DNA of 8,040 nucleotides from RGIG2707 sp045600065. Lineage in GTDB: Bacteria; Bacillota; Clostridia; Peptostreptococcales; Anaerovoracaceae. The position numbers were made by a program, and so were the translations under genes. Where the stretch lies: NCBI GenBank assembly GCA_045600065.1, contig JAZRXE010000106.1, positions 1 to 8,040 on the forward strand, given 5' to 3'. Shown here one piece after another: positions 1 to 6,866 of this stretch; positions within the stretch are counted from its first letter, which is position 1; each line of letters opens with the position of its first letter. The notes beneath the pieces are model-generated. The model was not told where the DNA came from. It searched no databases and worked only from the letters and a program-made list of their open reading frames with translations.

Positions 1-743
1 AGGCCGAAAAAAGCTTTAAGGCCGATAAGCCCGCAAGGGCGGAAAGACCCGAAAAGTCAGAGAAGGCAGCAAAGCAGCTTACCCGCGACGGAGATAAGGA
101 AATATGCATAGAAATATGCGGGGTTGATGAAGAAAAAGCCACTCAGCCCCAGGAGCCCCGAAAAAAGAGAGAGCCCCGCAAAAAGCGCAGCAAGGGCCGC
201 AAGCCCTCAGCCGCAAGGGAAACAGTCGACGAAGAGATCGACTTTATCTACGAGGATACAGGACTTCTCAGCGAGCGTCCGGAGAATCTTGAGCTGGCAG
301 AGGATCATATTGCCCTCAGCTTCCTTAAGGATATGTTTAAGGAAATGGGCCTGGATGTAAGCGTCAAGGTCTACACCAACAGCGAATGCGTTTACGCAGA
401 GGTCGAAGGACCCGACTGCGGTACCGTGATCGGTAAGCGCGGACAGACCCTGGATTCCATACAGTATCTTACCAGCCTTGTGGTAAACAAGGATAAGAGC
501 GGATATACCCGTACCATCATCGATGCAGAGGGCTACAGACGCAAGAGAGAGCTGACACTGGAAAAGCTGGCAGCAAGGCTTGCGGACAAGGCAGTCAGAT
601 CCGGTAAGAGCGTAAGGCTGGAGCCTATGAACCCTTACGAAAGAAAGGTAATTCATTCCGTGCTTCAGAAGTATCCCGGAGTAAGCACCAGAAGCGAGGG
701 AGAAGAGCCCTACAGAAGGGTCATCATAGATCCCGAAAGATAA
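1..743 (+). CDS. jag: Jag/KhpB (EloR) RNA-binding protein, 5' end outside window
   Basis: This is the C-terminal part of the Jag/KhpB/EloR family, RNA-binding proteins that in Gram-positive bacteria pair with KhpA and affect cell elongation and envelope synthesis. The frame is open from base 3 (246 residues visible) with no start codon before an internal ATG at 333, so the gene begins off the left edge, and the Jag_N domain is not seen. Visible order: a charged linker (residues about 1-90, with Lys/Arg-rich clusters about 50-70), a KH domain with the GKRG loop at residues 144-147, and an R3H domain with the RxxxH motif at R214 and H218. The protein ends IDPER, close to the domain border as usual for the family. 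The position before mnmE matches the yidC-jag-mnmE order common in Bacillota. A start at 333 would cut into the region before the KH domain and is rejected. Confidence 0.93.
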   Translation, partial: AEKSFKADKPARAERPEKSEKAAKQLTRDGDKEICIEICGVDEEKATQPQEPRKKREPRKKRSKGRKPSAARETVDEEIDFIYEDTGLLSERPENLELAEDHIALSFLKDMFKEMGLDVSVKVYTNSECVYAEVEGPDCGTVIGKRGQTLDSIQYLTSLVVNKDKSGYTRTIIDAEGYRRKRELTLEKLAARLADKAVRSGKSVRLEPMNPYERKVIHSVLQKYPGVSTRSEGEEPYRRVIIDPER

Positions 744-752
744 GTTAAAAAG

Positions 753-778
753 AGGCTGCTCGAAAGGGCAGCCTTTTT
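753..778 (+). terminator. Intrinsic terminator after jag
   Basis: The stem 753-761 pairs with 766-774 (one G-U pair) around a GAAA tetraloop and runs into a T tract at 774-778. The pairing can extend outward through the A run before 753, so the structure could also terminate from the other strand. It begins 9 nt after the jag stop codon and ends 15 nt before the mnmE start codon. Confidence 0.85.
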
Positions 779-793
779 CAAAAGGAAAGCAAG

Positions 794-2173
794 ATGAACG
801 ATAGCACCATAGCTGCAATATCCACCGCTTACGGAGAAAGCGGCATAGGAGTCATAAGGATCTCCGGCCCGCAGGCTCTTTCCATAGCCGAAAGGATTTT
901 TGTTCCTGCCGCAAACAGGGACGATTTCTGCTTTGTACCAAGGTATATGCACTATGGCAGAATAGCCGATCCGGGCAGCGGAAGGATATTAGACGAGGCT
1001 CTTTGCGTATACATGAAGGCCCCTTTCAGTTATACTGCAGAGGATGTAGTTGAGATACAATGCCACGGCAGCCTTGTCAGTCTGCAGCGCATTATGCAGC
1101 TTGTTTTGCGTATGGGAGCAGAGCCTGCGGACAAGGGCGAGTTTACCAAAAGAGCGTTTCTTAACGGAAGGCTGGATCTTGCCCAGGCGGAAAGCATAAT
1201 AGATCTCATCAGGGCCAGGGGCTCTGCGGGCTTCGATGTGGCCATGGATCAGCTGCAGGGAAGTCTGTCTGCAAAGATCAGAGAACTCAGGCAGCAGCTT
1301 CTTGATGTACTTGTCAATATTACGGTCAATATGGACTATCCTGACGAGGATATTGAGCAGATAACATACACGGATGTGCTGAACAGCCTATCGCCAATAA
1401 GCGATGAACTTTGTAAACTCAACGCTTCATCCGGTGAAGGTAAGATTCTGCGGGAGGGTCTCGGACTTGCAATAGTAGGTAAGCCCAATGTGGGAAAATC
1501 CTCTATTATGAATGCTCTGTTAAAGGAAGAGCGCAGCATTGTGACCGATATTCCCGGTACCACAAGAGATGTTATCAGCGAGGCTGCAGTTATCAGGGGC
1601 ATAAAGATCGATCTGACCGATACTGCGGGTATACGCCGCTCCGAGGATCTTGTTGAAAGCCTGGGAATAGAGCGCAGCAAGGCCGCCTTTAACGCTGCGG
1701 ATATGCTGCTGCTTATTATTGATTCTTCTTCTGCTTTGTCTGCAGAGGACATTGAGCTTTTGAAAATGTGTGAAGGCAGGCAGGCTCTGTGCGTGCTGAA
1801 CAAGTCGGATCTTTGCTCAGCCACAGGAGAAAGCGAGCTTTGCAAATATTTCAGCGGGAGGATAATTAATGCTTCTGCTTTTACGGGTGAGGGAATAGAG
1901 GATATCAAGGACTGCATAGAGCAGCTTGTAAGCGGCGGCAGGCTCAGAAGAGAGGGCGATGCAGTGCTTACCAACCAGAGGCATATAAGGCTCATAGAAC
2001 AGGCAATATCCGAGATCACCCAGGCAATGGAGCTTTGTATCAAGGCGGAGGCCCTTGATTTTATAGAGGTAAATGTCCGGGCTGCCTTCGAGCTTCTTGG
2101 TGAGATCACCGGCGATACCGCAAGCGATCAGATAATCGACGAGGTTTTCGAAAGATTCTGCCTCGGAAAGTAA
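794..2173 (+). CDS. mnmE: tRNA uridine-5-carboxymethylaminomethyl(34) synthesis GTPase MnmE
   Basis: MnmE (TrmE) is the GTPase and tetrahydrofolate-binding partner of MnmG; the complex modifies U34 at the wobble position of several tRNAs. The product is 459 residues, normal for the family. The N-terminal folate-binding domain (about 1-120) begins with the typical TIAAISTAYGESGIGVIRIS stretch. A helical domain flanks the inserted G domain, which carries the P-loop GKPNVGKS (229-236), PGTTRD (254-259), DTAG (276-279) and NKSD (336-339). The C-terminus is FCLGK, the family's C(I/L)GK ending with its catalytically important cysteine. The ATG at 794 follows an AAAGGA element at 781-786. All key motifs are present. 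The terminator just upstream leaves no room for a promoter between jag and mnmE, so expression relies on read-through or on a promoter inside jag. Confidence 0.98.
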   Translation: MNDSTIAAISTAYGESGIGVIRISGPQALSIAERIFVPAANRDDFCFVPRYMHYGRIADPGSGRILDEALCVYMKAPFSYTAEDVVEIQCHGSLVSLQRIMQLVLRMGAEPADKGEFTKRAFLNGRLDLAQAESIIDLIRARGSAGFDVAMDQLQGSLSAKIRELRQQLLDVLVNITVNMDYPDEDIEQITYTDVLNSLSPISDELCKLNASSGEGKILREGLGLAIVGKPNVGKSSIMNALLKEERSIVTDIPGTTRDVISEAAVIRGIKIDLTDTAGIRRSEDLVESLGIERSKAAFNAADMLLLIIDSSSALSAEDIELLKMCEGRQALCVLNKSDLCSATGESELCKYFSGRIINASAFTGEGIEDIKDCIEQLVSGGRLRREGDAVLTNQRHIRLIEQAISEITQAMELCIKAEALDFIEVNVRAAFELLGEITGDTASDQIIDEVFERFCLGK

Positions 2174-2183
2174 AGCTTCTGAA

Positions 2184-2199
2184 CGGATGCATCCATCCG
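2184..2199. other. Short hairpin in the mnmE-mnmG gap
   Basis: The 6-bp stem CGGATG/CATCCG closes a 4-nt loop. It lies in the 94-nt gap between mnmE and mnmG and has no T tract after it, so it is not a convincing terminator. It may shape the mRNA between the two genes or be chance. No clear promoter can be named in the gap. Confidence 0.3.
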
Positions 2200-2267
2200 G
2201 ATCAGTCAAAGCCGGCTGTAAGCGGACATTATTCTTTTTAAATAACGCGGTGCAATAGGGCGAGTAT

Positions 2268-4148
2268 ATGGAATTAAAGTATATGGGACAATATGACGTG
2301 GCTGTCATAGGCGCGGGCCATGCAGGCTGCGAGGCAGGACTTGCCGCGGCAAGAATGGGCAAAAAGACCCTTGTTCTTTCCATCAATCTGGAGGCAGTGG
2401 CCAATATGTTCTGCAATCCCGCTATAGGCGGCACAGGCAAGGGTCATCTTGTCAGGGAAATAGATGCCCTGGGCGGCCAGATGGGACTTTGCATAGACAA
2501 GAGCTTTATTCAGAGCAAGATGCTCAATACCTCCAAGGGACCTGCTGTCCATTCCCTGAGGGCCCAGGCAGATAAGCAGCGCTACCACGATGAAATGAAG
2601 CGGACTCTCGAAATGCAGGAGGACCTTCTGCTTAAGCAGGGAGAGGTCGTGGATATAGATTTTGACGAGGACGGCTGTGTCAGGGGCATTTTGCTCAAAA
2701 CCGGCTCTTATTATGCTGTCAAGGCTGTGATTATAGCTACGGGAACCTTTCTTTCCGGAAGGATATTTATTGGGGAAGCCAATTATTCCAGCGGACCCAA
2801 CGGTCTGGCACCCTCCTGCACACTTGCAGATAATCTTAAGGCTAAGGGCTTCAGCTTCAGGCGCTTTAAGACCGGCACTCCTGCAAGGATACTCCGCTCG
2901 GACATTGATTTTTCAAAGCTTACGGCCCAGCACGGTGATGCGGATATAGTCCCCTTTTCCTTTATGAACGACGAGCTTTACTGCGACCAGCAGGATTGCT
3001 ATCTAGGCTATACCAACGAGCTTACTCACAGCATCATCAGGGAAAACATGAGCAGATCCCCGCTGTATACGGGTCAGATAGAGGGTGTGGGCCCCAGATA
3101 CTGTCCGTCTATAGAGACTAAGATAGACAGATTCCCGGAGAAGGAAAGACATCAGCTTTTTGTGGAGCCTGAAGGGCTGAGCACGGAGGAAATGTACATT
3201 CAGGGCATGAGCTCCAGCCTTCCGGAGGATGTACAGGAGCAGTTTTACCGCAGCATTCCGGGCCTTGAGCACGCTCAGCTGGTTCGCCCGGCATATGCTA
3301 TTGAATATGACTGCATAGACCCTACTGAGCTTAAGCTCAGCCTTGAACACAGAGAGCACCCGGGGCTTTTCTGTGCCGGTCAGTTCAACGGCAGCTCCGG
3401 CTATGAGGAGGCCGCCGCACAGGGACTTATGGCAGGCATTAATGCGGCGCTGAAGCTGGATGGCCGGGAACCCTTGATTTTAGACCGTTCTGAGGCATAT
3501 ATAGGTGTTCTTATCGACGACCTTGTTACAAAGGGCACCAACGAGCCTTACCGAATAATGACTTCAAGGGCAGAGTATCGTCTGGTGCTTCGCCAGGACA
3601 ATGCTGACACAAGGCTTACCCAAAAGGGCAGGGATGTGGGGCTTGTTTCCGATGAGCGCTATGAGCGCTATTTGAATACCTGCTCCATGGTGGAGGAAGA
3701 GCTGCAAAGGCTTAAAAATACAAGCTTTACGCCCGGCAAGATCAGGGAATGCCTCGAAGCTGCAGGCTACCCGCCTGCAGAAAACAGACTCAGTCTGTAC
3801 GAGCTTATGAGCAGACCCGGTCTCGGGTATAAGGAGCTGGAGGAAGTGGATACTGAACGGCCTGTGCTGCCTTCTCATGTCAGGACCAAGATCGAAGTGA
3901 TGATCAAGTATTCCGGTTACATAGACAAACAGAATGCCCAGATAGATAAGTTTAAAAGGCTGGAAACCATGATGCTCCCCGAGGATTTGGACTATGCCTC
4001 CATGGAGGGTCTGAGGCTGGAGGCAAGGCAGAAGCTTGCGGAGCTGAAACCCCGTTCTCTTGGTCAGGCGGGCAGGATTTCCGGGGTGTCTCCTGCGGAT
4101 ATCAATGTGCTGCTGATCTATCTGGAAAAGAAACGCAGGCAGAGATAA
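2268..4148 (+). CDS. mnmG: tRNA uridine-5-carboxymethylaminomethyl(34) synthesis enzyme MnmG
   Basis: MnmG (GidA) is the FAD- and NADH-binding partner of MnmE in making (c)mnm5U34 in tRNA. The product is 626 residues, the usual size. The Rossmann FAD motif is GAGHAG at 15-20, followed by the family signature CNPAIGGTGKGHLVREIDAL from C49. ATGTFLSG lies near 157-164, KTGTPAR follows further on, and GPRYCPSIE contains C279. C49 and C279 match the two conserved cysteines of the family. The C-terminal helical domain, which binds MnmE, ends with the typical LGQAGRISGVSPADI block from residue 598. The start is uncertain: ATG 2268 has only a weak AGGG-type element ahead of it, and the in-frame ATG at 2283 would give MGQYDVAVIG, closer to many homologues. 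Placement directly after mnmE is the conserved arrangement. Confidence 0.98.
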   Translation: MELKYMGQYDVAVIGAGHAGCEAGLAAARMGKKTLVLSINLEAVANMFCNPAIGGTGKGHLVREIDALGGQMGLCIDKSFIQSKMLNTSKGPAVHSLRAQADKQRYHDEMKRTLEMQEDLLLKQGEVVDIDFDEDGCVRGILLKTGSYYAVKAVIIATGTFLSGRIFIGEANYSSGPNGLAPSCTLADNLKAKGFSFRRFKTGTPARILRSDIDFSKLTAQHGDADIVPFSFMNDELYCDQQDCYLGYTNELTHSIIRENMSRSPLYTGQIEGVGPRYCPSIETKIDRFPEKERHQLFVEPEGLSTEEMYIQGMSSSLPEDVQEQFYRSIPGLEHAQLVRPAYAIEYDCIDPTELKLSLEHREHPGLFCAGQFNGSSGYEEAAAQGLMAGINAALKLDGREPLILDRSEAYIGVLIDDLVTKGTNEPYRIMTSRAEYRLVLRQDNADTRLTQKGRDVGLVSDERYERYLNTCSMVEEELQRLKNTSFTPGKIRECLEAAGYPPAENRLSLYELMSRPGLGYKELEEVDTERPVLPSHVRTKIEVMIKYSGYIDKQNAQIDKFKRLETMMLPEDLDYASMEGLRLEARQKLAELKPRSLGQAGRISGVSPADINVLLIYLEKKRRQR

Positions 4149-4157
4149 GAATTTTAT

Positions 4158-4183
4158 TCCCTGCCGCAGCGGGGAGCATTTTT
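4158..4183 (+). terminator. Probable intrinsic terminator after mnmG
   Basis: A 7-bp stem (4158-4164 with 4169-4175, one T-G pair) closes the loop CGCA and is followed after three bases by five T residues. It starts 9 nt past the mnmG stop codon. The gap before the T run makes it weaker than the other terminators here. Confidence 0.5.
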
Positions 4184-4214
4184 AATAGTAAGACGACTTT
4201 ACAATAACAGGAAC

Positions 4215-4967
4215 ATGATAGGAAAAATGTCTGAAAAGAATTCTGTTGATATGAATACAGTGCCTGATAGCGGTGCGGAGGCTGAGCTGAAGAGCTTTCT
4301 GCAAGCAGGCTGCCCGGGCAGGCTCGGAGATTTTCTGAAGCTTACGGAGCTTATACTTGAATGGAACGAGAAGATCAATGTGACTGCGATCCGCGACAAA
4401 CAGGAATTTATTAGAAAGAATGTAATCGATTCCCTTTCCATATTCAGCCTTTCCGAATTTACTGAGGCAGAGCTTGTGCTTGACATGGGCACCGGCGGCG
4501 GGTTTCCCGGTCTTCCCCTTGCCGCAGCGTTTCCGCAGAAGCGCTTTGTTCTGGTGGATTCCGTAGGCAAGAAGCTTAAGGTCGTGGAGGATACGGCAAG
4601 ACAGCTTGGACTTGAAAATGTCAGCGTAATCCATGCAAGGGCGGAGGATCTGGCATCCGATAAAAAGCACCGGGAGTGCTATGATATGGTCGTTTCCCGT
4701 GCAGTTGCCAACATGTCTACGCTCAGCGAATATTGTCTTCCCTTTGTTAAAAGGGGCGGGTATTTTGTCGCATATAAGACTGCTGCTGCAGAAGATGAAA
4801 TCAGTGCTGCTTCCGGTGCATTTTCAACACTTGGTGGAAAACTTGTGGAAATCGTTCCTGACGGGATTCCTGGCAGCGAGCATGTTTTTGTTCTTGTAAG
4901 AAAAGAAAAGAACACACCGGCCGCATATCCCAGAAGGGCCGGAATACCTTCTTCCAAGCCGCTTTGA
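4215..4967 (+). CDS. rsmG: 16S rRNA (guanine(527)-N(7))-methyltransferase RsmG
   Basis: RsmG (GidB) uses S-adenosylmethionine to methylate N7 of G527 in 16S rRNA. The product is up to 250 residues, slightly longer than the usual 235-240 because of an N-terminal tail. Family signatures are LILEWNEKINVTAI, then the SAM-binding loop VLDMGTGGGFPGLPL with the acidic residue at D90, VVSRAVANM in the later part of the methyltransferase fold, and a C-terminal YPRRAGIPSSKPL, which is the typical end of intact RsmG. The start is unsettled. ATG 4215 has an AGGAA only 1 nt ahead, while the in-frame ATG at 4227 has a GGA close upstream and the AGGAA 13 nt upstream; I give the longer form. It lies 66 nt after mnmG and is followed by a strong terminator, making it the end of the modification gene block. 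Confidence 0.97.
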   Translation: MIGKMSEKNSVDMNTVPDSGAEAELKSFLQAGCPGRLGDFLKLTELILEWNEKINVTAIRDKQEFIRKNVIDSLSIFSLSEFTEAELVLDMGTGGGFPGLPLAAAFPQKRFVLVDSVGKKLKVVEDTARQLGLENVSVIHARAEDLASDKKHRECYDMVVSRAVANMSTLSEYCLPFVKRGGYFVAYKTAAAEDEISAASGAFSTLGGKLVEIVPDGIPGSEHVFVLVRKEKNTPAAYPRRAGIPSSKPL

Positions 4968-4997
4968 TTTTTCTGCTACTGAATACAGGTTTCTTTT

Positions 4998-5024
4998 ACC
5001 CGGATATTTTATCCGGGTATTTTT
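4998..5024 (+). terminator. Intrinsic terminator after rsmG
   Basis: A perfect 9-bp stem (ACCCGGATA with TATCCGGGT, 4998-5006 and 5010-5018) has a 3-nt loop and is followed by ATTTTT. It lies 30 nt past the rsmG stop and marks the end of the mnmE-mnmG-rsmG group, so parA needs its own promoter. Confidence 0.9.
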
Positions 5025-5156
5025 GCGGGGCAGATCCGGCAGCTCCGATTTAATCTTAAGAAATCGTTAAATTTGATCAGTTTTTCGCGGTGCCGTATTC
5101 GGGCTGTGCGTAGACAATTCGGGGTTTTTGAAGCAATACTGAGAGAGATCTGTGCG

Positions 5157-5172
5157 TGTTTCACGTGAAACA
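5157..5172. promoter_or_regulatory. parS: parS centromere site 1
   Basis: TGTTTCACGTGAAACA is a perfect 16-bp palindrome identical to the canonical bacterial parS recognised by ParB/Spo0J. It lies 189 nt past the rsmG stop codon and 933 nt before the parA start. ParB encoded in this window (6859-7818) is the expected binding protein; it loads here as a CTP-dependent clamp and spreads along the DNA. Confidence 0.97.
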
Positions 5173-5409
5173 GTAATGCTATATAAGACTGTCGGTATGA
5201 TAAATAGTAATTTTGAAAACGCCTTACGTTGTGTACGCCAAGAAGGTTCACAAGGGAAAAGTCTTTTGGTTAATGTGCATATGCTGTATTGATCCGTAGA
5301 ACAAAAGGCGCTGTGCTGAGATCGGTTTAGCGCAGGCAGTTGTAAATGCAAGAAATCCCGAACGTTTTCGGGGTGATGTATCTACGCATGGCTGCTGCAG
5401 AAAGCTTGT

Positions 5410-5659
5410 TTGAGCATCTTATGCCTCAGTGGTGGCAGGAGGGTTGTGTGATTGCTTGCGTTGCAGTGACGGAATAGGGATTGCGCAAACTGTTGCGCGG
5501 CGGTGTAGGCGGGAACTGCGAGCATCTTGCGAGCGGTGGCGGAATAAGAGCTGTGCGAGTTTCATTCGCTACGATGGATAGAATAAAGACTGTGCGAGCT
5601 TCTTGAAATCCCGAATGCCGGACTGTAGGATTCTTCATGTCTTGATGTCCGCAATGAGG
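5410..5659. repeat. Degenerate tandem repeat, period about 35 bp, roughly 7 units
   Basis: Successive units begin near 5410, 5446, 5481, 5516, 5551, 5590 and 5623. The better units start CTGTGCGAG, continue with a TTC- or CTT-containing middle, and end GGCGGAATAAGA or similar. Clear matches are GAGCATCTT at 5412 and 5520, AGTGGTGGCAGGA at 5428 against AGCGGTGGCGGAA at 5532, GGAATAGG at 5471 against GGAATAAG at 5541, GAATAA at 5542 and 5581, and CTGTGCGAG at 5551 and 5590. One unit contains a 6-bp hairpin (GCGCAA/TTGCGC, 5483-5498). Unit lengths vary between about 33 and 39 bp, so the reading frame is not kept and a repeat peptide is unlikely. The divergence suggests an old array. Function is unknown. 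Confidence 0.5.
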
Positions 5660-6006
5660 AATGTGACTCCGCCGTTTTCCGATTCTGATGATTCTGAAGC
5701 TGCAAGCAAGACTTTTGATAATGACATCGATAAGGCTTGTCCTATACTGCCGCGAAAACTGTTCGGGCGTTCTTTCCGGCCTGAAACAAGAACAAATTAG
5801 GATCTTATTCGGCTTGATCCTTCAGGCAGCCCCGCCGTCCGCGGGAAGTATTAACTGTTTAATATCAGACATGCGAAATATAGTATTTTGTAATCGCGTC
5901 CCGCGGAGCCAATTACCCGGACATCCGGAAATATATTGAAATCAATGCTGTTGTGGCTGTTCGGTGACGTTAAAATACAACAGATAATTGTGTGTCCCGA
6001 CACGTA

Positions 6007-6022
6007 TGTTTCACGTGAAACT
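6007..6022. promoter_or_regulatory. parS: parS centromere site 2
   Basis: TGTTTCACGTGAAACT matches canonical parS at 15 of 16 positions; only the last base differs. It lies 850 bp from site 1 and 11 bp upstream of the putative -35 element of parA, so ParB bound here could also affect parA-parB transcription. Confidence 0.93.
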
Positions 6023-6033
6023 TTTAAATCCAG

Positions 6034-6062
6034 TAGAAAAACGATGCGCGTTGGGGTATAAT
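6034..6062 (+). promoter_or_regulatory. Putative sigma-A-type promoter of parA-parB
   Basis: A perfect -10 hexamer TATAAT (6057-6062) is preceded, with the ideal 17-bp spacing, by TAGAAA (6034-6039), which matches TTGACA at 4 of 6 positions. Transcription would begin near 6069, giving a leader of about 20 nt that includes the parA ribosome binding site. No terminator separates it from parA or parB. Confidence 0.7.
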
Positions 6063-6075
6063 GATTCCGTAATTC

Positions 6076-6081
6076 AGGAGG
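6076..6081 (+). promoter_or_regulatory. Ribosome binding site deciding the parA start
   Basis: AGGAGG lies 8 nt before the ATG at 6090. The frame also has an upstream ATG at 5988, but a start there would place the promoter and parS site 2 inside the coding region, so 6090 is preferred. Confidence 0.9.
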
Positions 6082-6089
6082 TATGGCAA

Positions 6090-6866
6090 ATGGGAAAAGC
6101 GATTGCAATTTTCAATCAAAAAGGCGGAGTAGGCAAGACTACCACAAATATCAATCTGGCGGCCTGCCTTGCCATGAAAAATAAGAAAATACTTGTTCTC
6201 GACATAGATCCCCAGGGAAACACCACAAGCGGACTCGGTATACAGAAGAAGGGGCTGAAGTATACAAGTTACGATCTGCTTATTGAAGAAGATCTGGACC
6301 CGAGAGAAGTGATAATGCACACGAATACGAAAAACCTTGATATAATTCCCGCAAGCGTTGATCTTGCAGGTGCGGAGATAGAACTGGTCCAGATAGAGGG
6401 TAGAGAAAAGAGACTCAAAAAGGCTCTTGATAAGGTTCGCTCGGACTATGATTATATCTTTATAGACTGCCCGCCTTCACTGGGGCTTCTGACTATCAAT
6501 TCCCTTACGGCAGTAGAGAGCGTGCTGATCCCCATCCAGTGCGAATTCTATGCTCTTGAGGGTGTAAGTCAGCTTGTAAGCACGGTGGAGCTTGTGCGCC
6601 GCAGCCTTAATCCTCAGCTGAATATCGAAGGCGTGCTGCTTTCGATGTTTGACGGACGCACAAACCTTTCGCTTCAGGTTGTAGAAGAGGTTAAAAAATA
6701 CTTCGGAGATAAGCTGTACAATACCGTGATCCCGAGGAATGTAAGGCTTGCGGAGGCTCCCAGTTACGGAGTCCCCATAACAAGCTACGATCCGAAATCA
6801 AAGGGTGCAAAAGCCTATCTGGCATTCGCAGACGAGTTCCTCAGAGAGGAGGCTTACAATGGCTAG
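6090..6866 (+). CDS. parA: Chromosome-partitioning ATPase ParA (Soj)
   Basis: ParA/Soj is a deviant Walker ATPase that binds DNA nonspecifically as an ATP dimer and is stimulated by ParB at parS, driving origin segregation; in Bacillota it also influences DnaA. The product is 258 residues, typical for chromosomal Soj. The deviant Walker A is KGGVGKT at 11-17, with the signature lysine K11 and P-loop lysine K16. Walker A' DIDPQGN is at 38-44, and Walker B IDCPPS includes D126. The C-terminal part has the usual PRNVRLAEAPSYGVP segment. There is no N-terminal HTH, as expected for the short chromosomal type rather than long plasmid ParA proteins. It is transcribed from its own promoter after a gene-free region, and its last 8 nt overlap parB, indicating co-expression. 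Confidence 0.98.
   Translation: MGKAIAIFNQKGGVGKTTTNINLAACLAMKNKKILVLDIDPQGNTTSGLGIQKKGLKYTSYDLLIEEDLDPREVIMHTNTKNLDIIPASVDLAGAEIELVQIEGREKRLKKALDKVRSDYDYIFIDCPPSLGLLTINSLTAVESVLIPIQCEFYALEGVSQLVSTVELVRRSLNPQLNIEGVLLSMFDGRTNLSLQVVEEVKKYFGDKLYNTVIPRNVRLAEAPSYGVPITSYDPKSKGAKAYLAFADEFLREEAYNG
6847..6852 (+). promoter_or_regulatory. Ribosome binding site deciding the parB start
   Basis: AGGAGG inside the parA 3' end lies 6 nt before the ATG at 6859. This selects that ATG over the in-frame ATG at 6805, which would add 18 residues encoded by the parA tail that are not like any ParB N-terminus. Confidence 0.9.

Larger units (their letters stand above)
5025..6056. other. Gene-free parS region between rsmG and parA
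   Basis: About 1 kb without a credible protein gene. The open frames here are at most 94 codons, lack a ribosome binding site, show no recognisable motifs, and several read through the parS sites or the repeat array. In Bacilli this position often holds noc, but no ParB-like HTH or GERRxRA motif occurs here. The region contains two parS sites, a degenerate tandem repeat with a period of about 35 bp, several small hairpins (for example 5357-5372) and the parA promoter at its right end. No cluster of DnaA boxes and no tRNA, tmRNA or RNase P signature was found by eye. Confidence 0.75.

Noticed and set aside
124..360. + strand frame of 78 codons in another frame over jag
   Set aside because: It overlaps the frame that encodes the Jag linker and KH domain, has low-complexity composition and no family features.
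333..743. Jag as a complete 136-residue gene starting at ATG 333
   Set aside because: The same frame stays open upstream to base 3 with Jag-like charged linker sequence, and there is no ribosome binding site before 333.
5067..5351. - strand 94-codon frame in the gap
   Set aside because: It reads through parS site 1, has no ribosome binding site or motif, and looks like random translation.
5357..5372. Hairpin CCCGAA/TTCGGG as a terminator
   Set aside because: The stem is only 6 bp and is not followed by a T tract on either strand.
5426..5638. - strand 70-codon frame over the repeat array
   Set aside because: The repeat units vary in length by non-multiples of three, so no repeated peptide is kept, and no start signal is visible.
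5603..5939. Two overlapping + strand frames (65 and 83 codons) in the gap
   Set aside because: No ribosome binding sites, no recognisable domains, and composition unlike the neighbouring genes.
5025..6056. Replication origin (oriC) in the rsmG-parA gap
   Set aside because: Only one poor DnaA-box-like sequence (TGTGCATAT at 5274) was found, with no cluster and no AT-rich unwinding stretch; the origin more likely lies beyond the left edge near rpmH-dnaA.
5988..6089. Upstream start for parA
   Set aside because: It would make parS site 2 and the promoter coding, adds residues not found in ParA proteins, and ignores the AGGAGG placed correctly for 6090.
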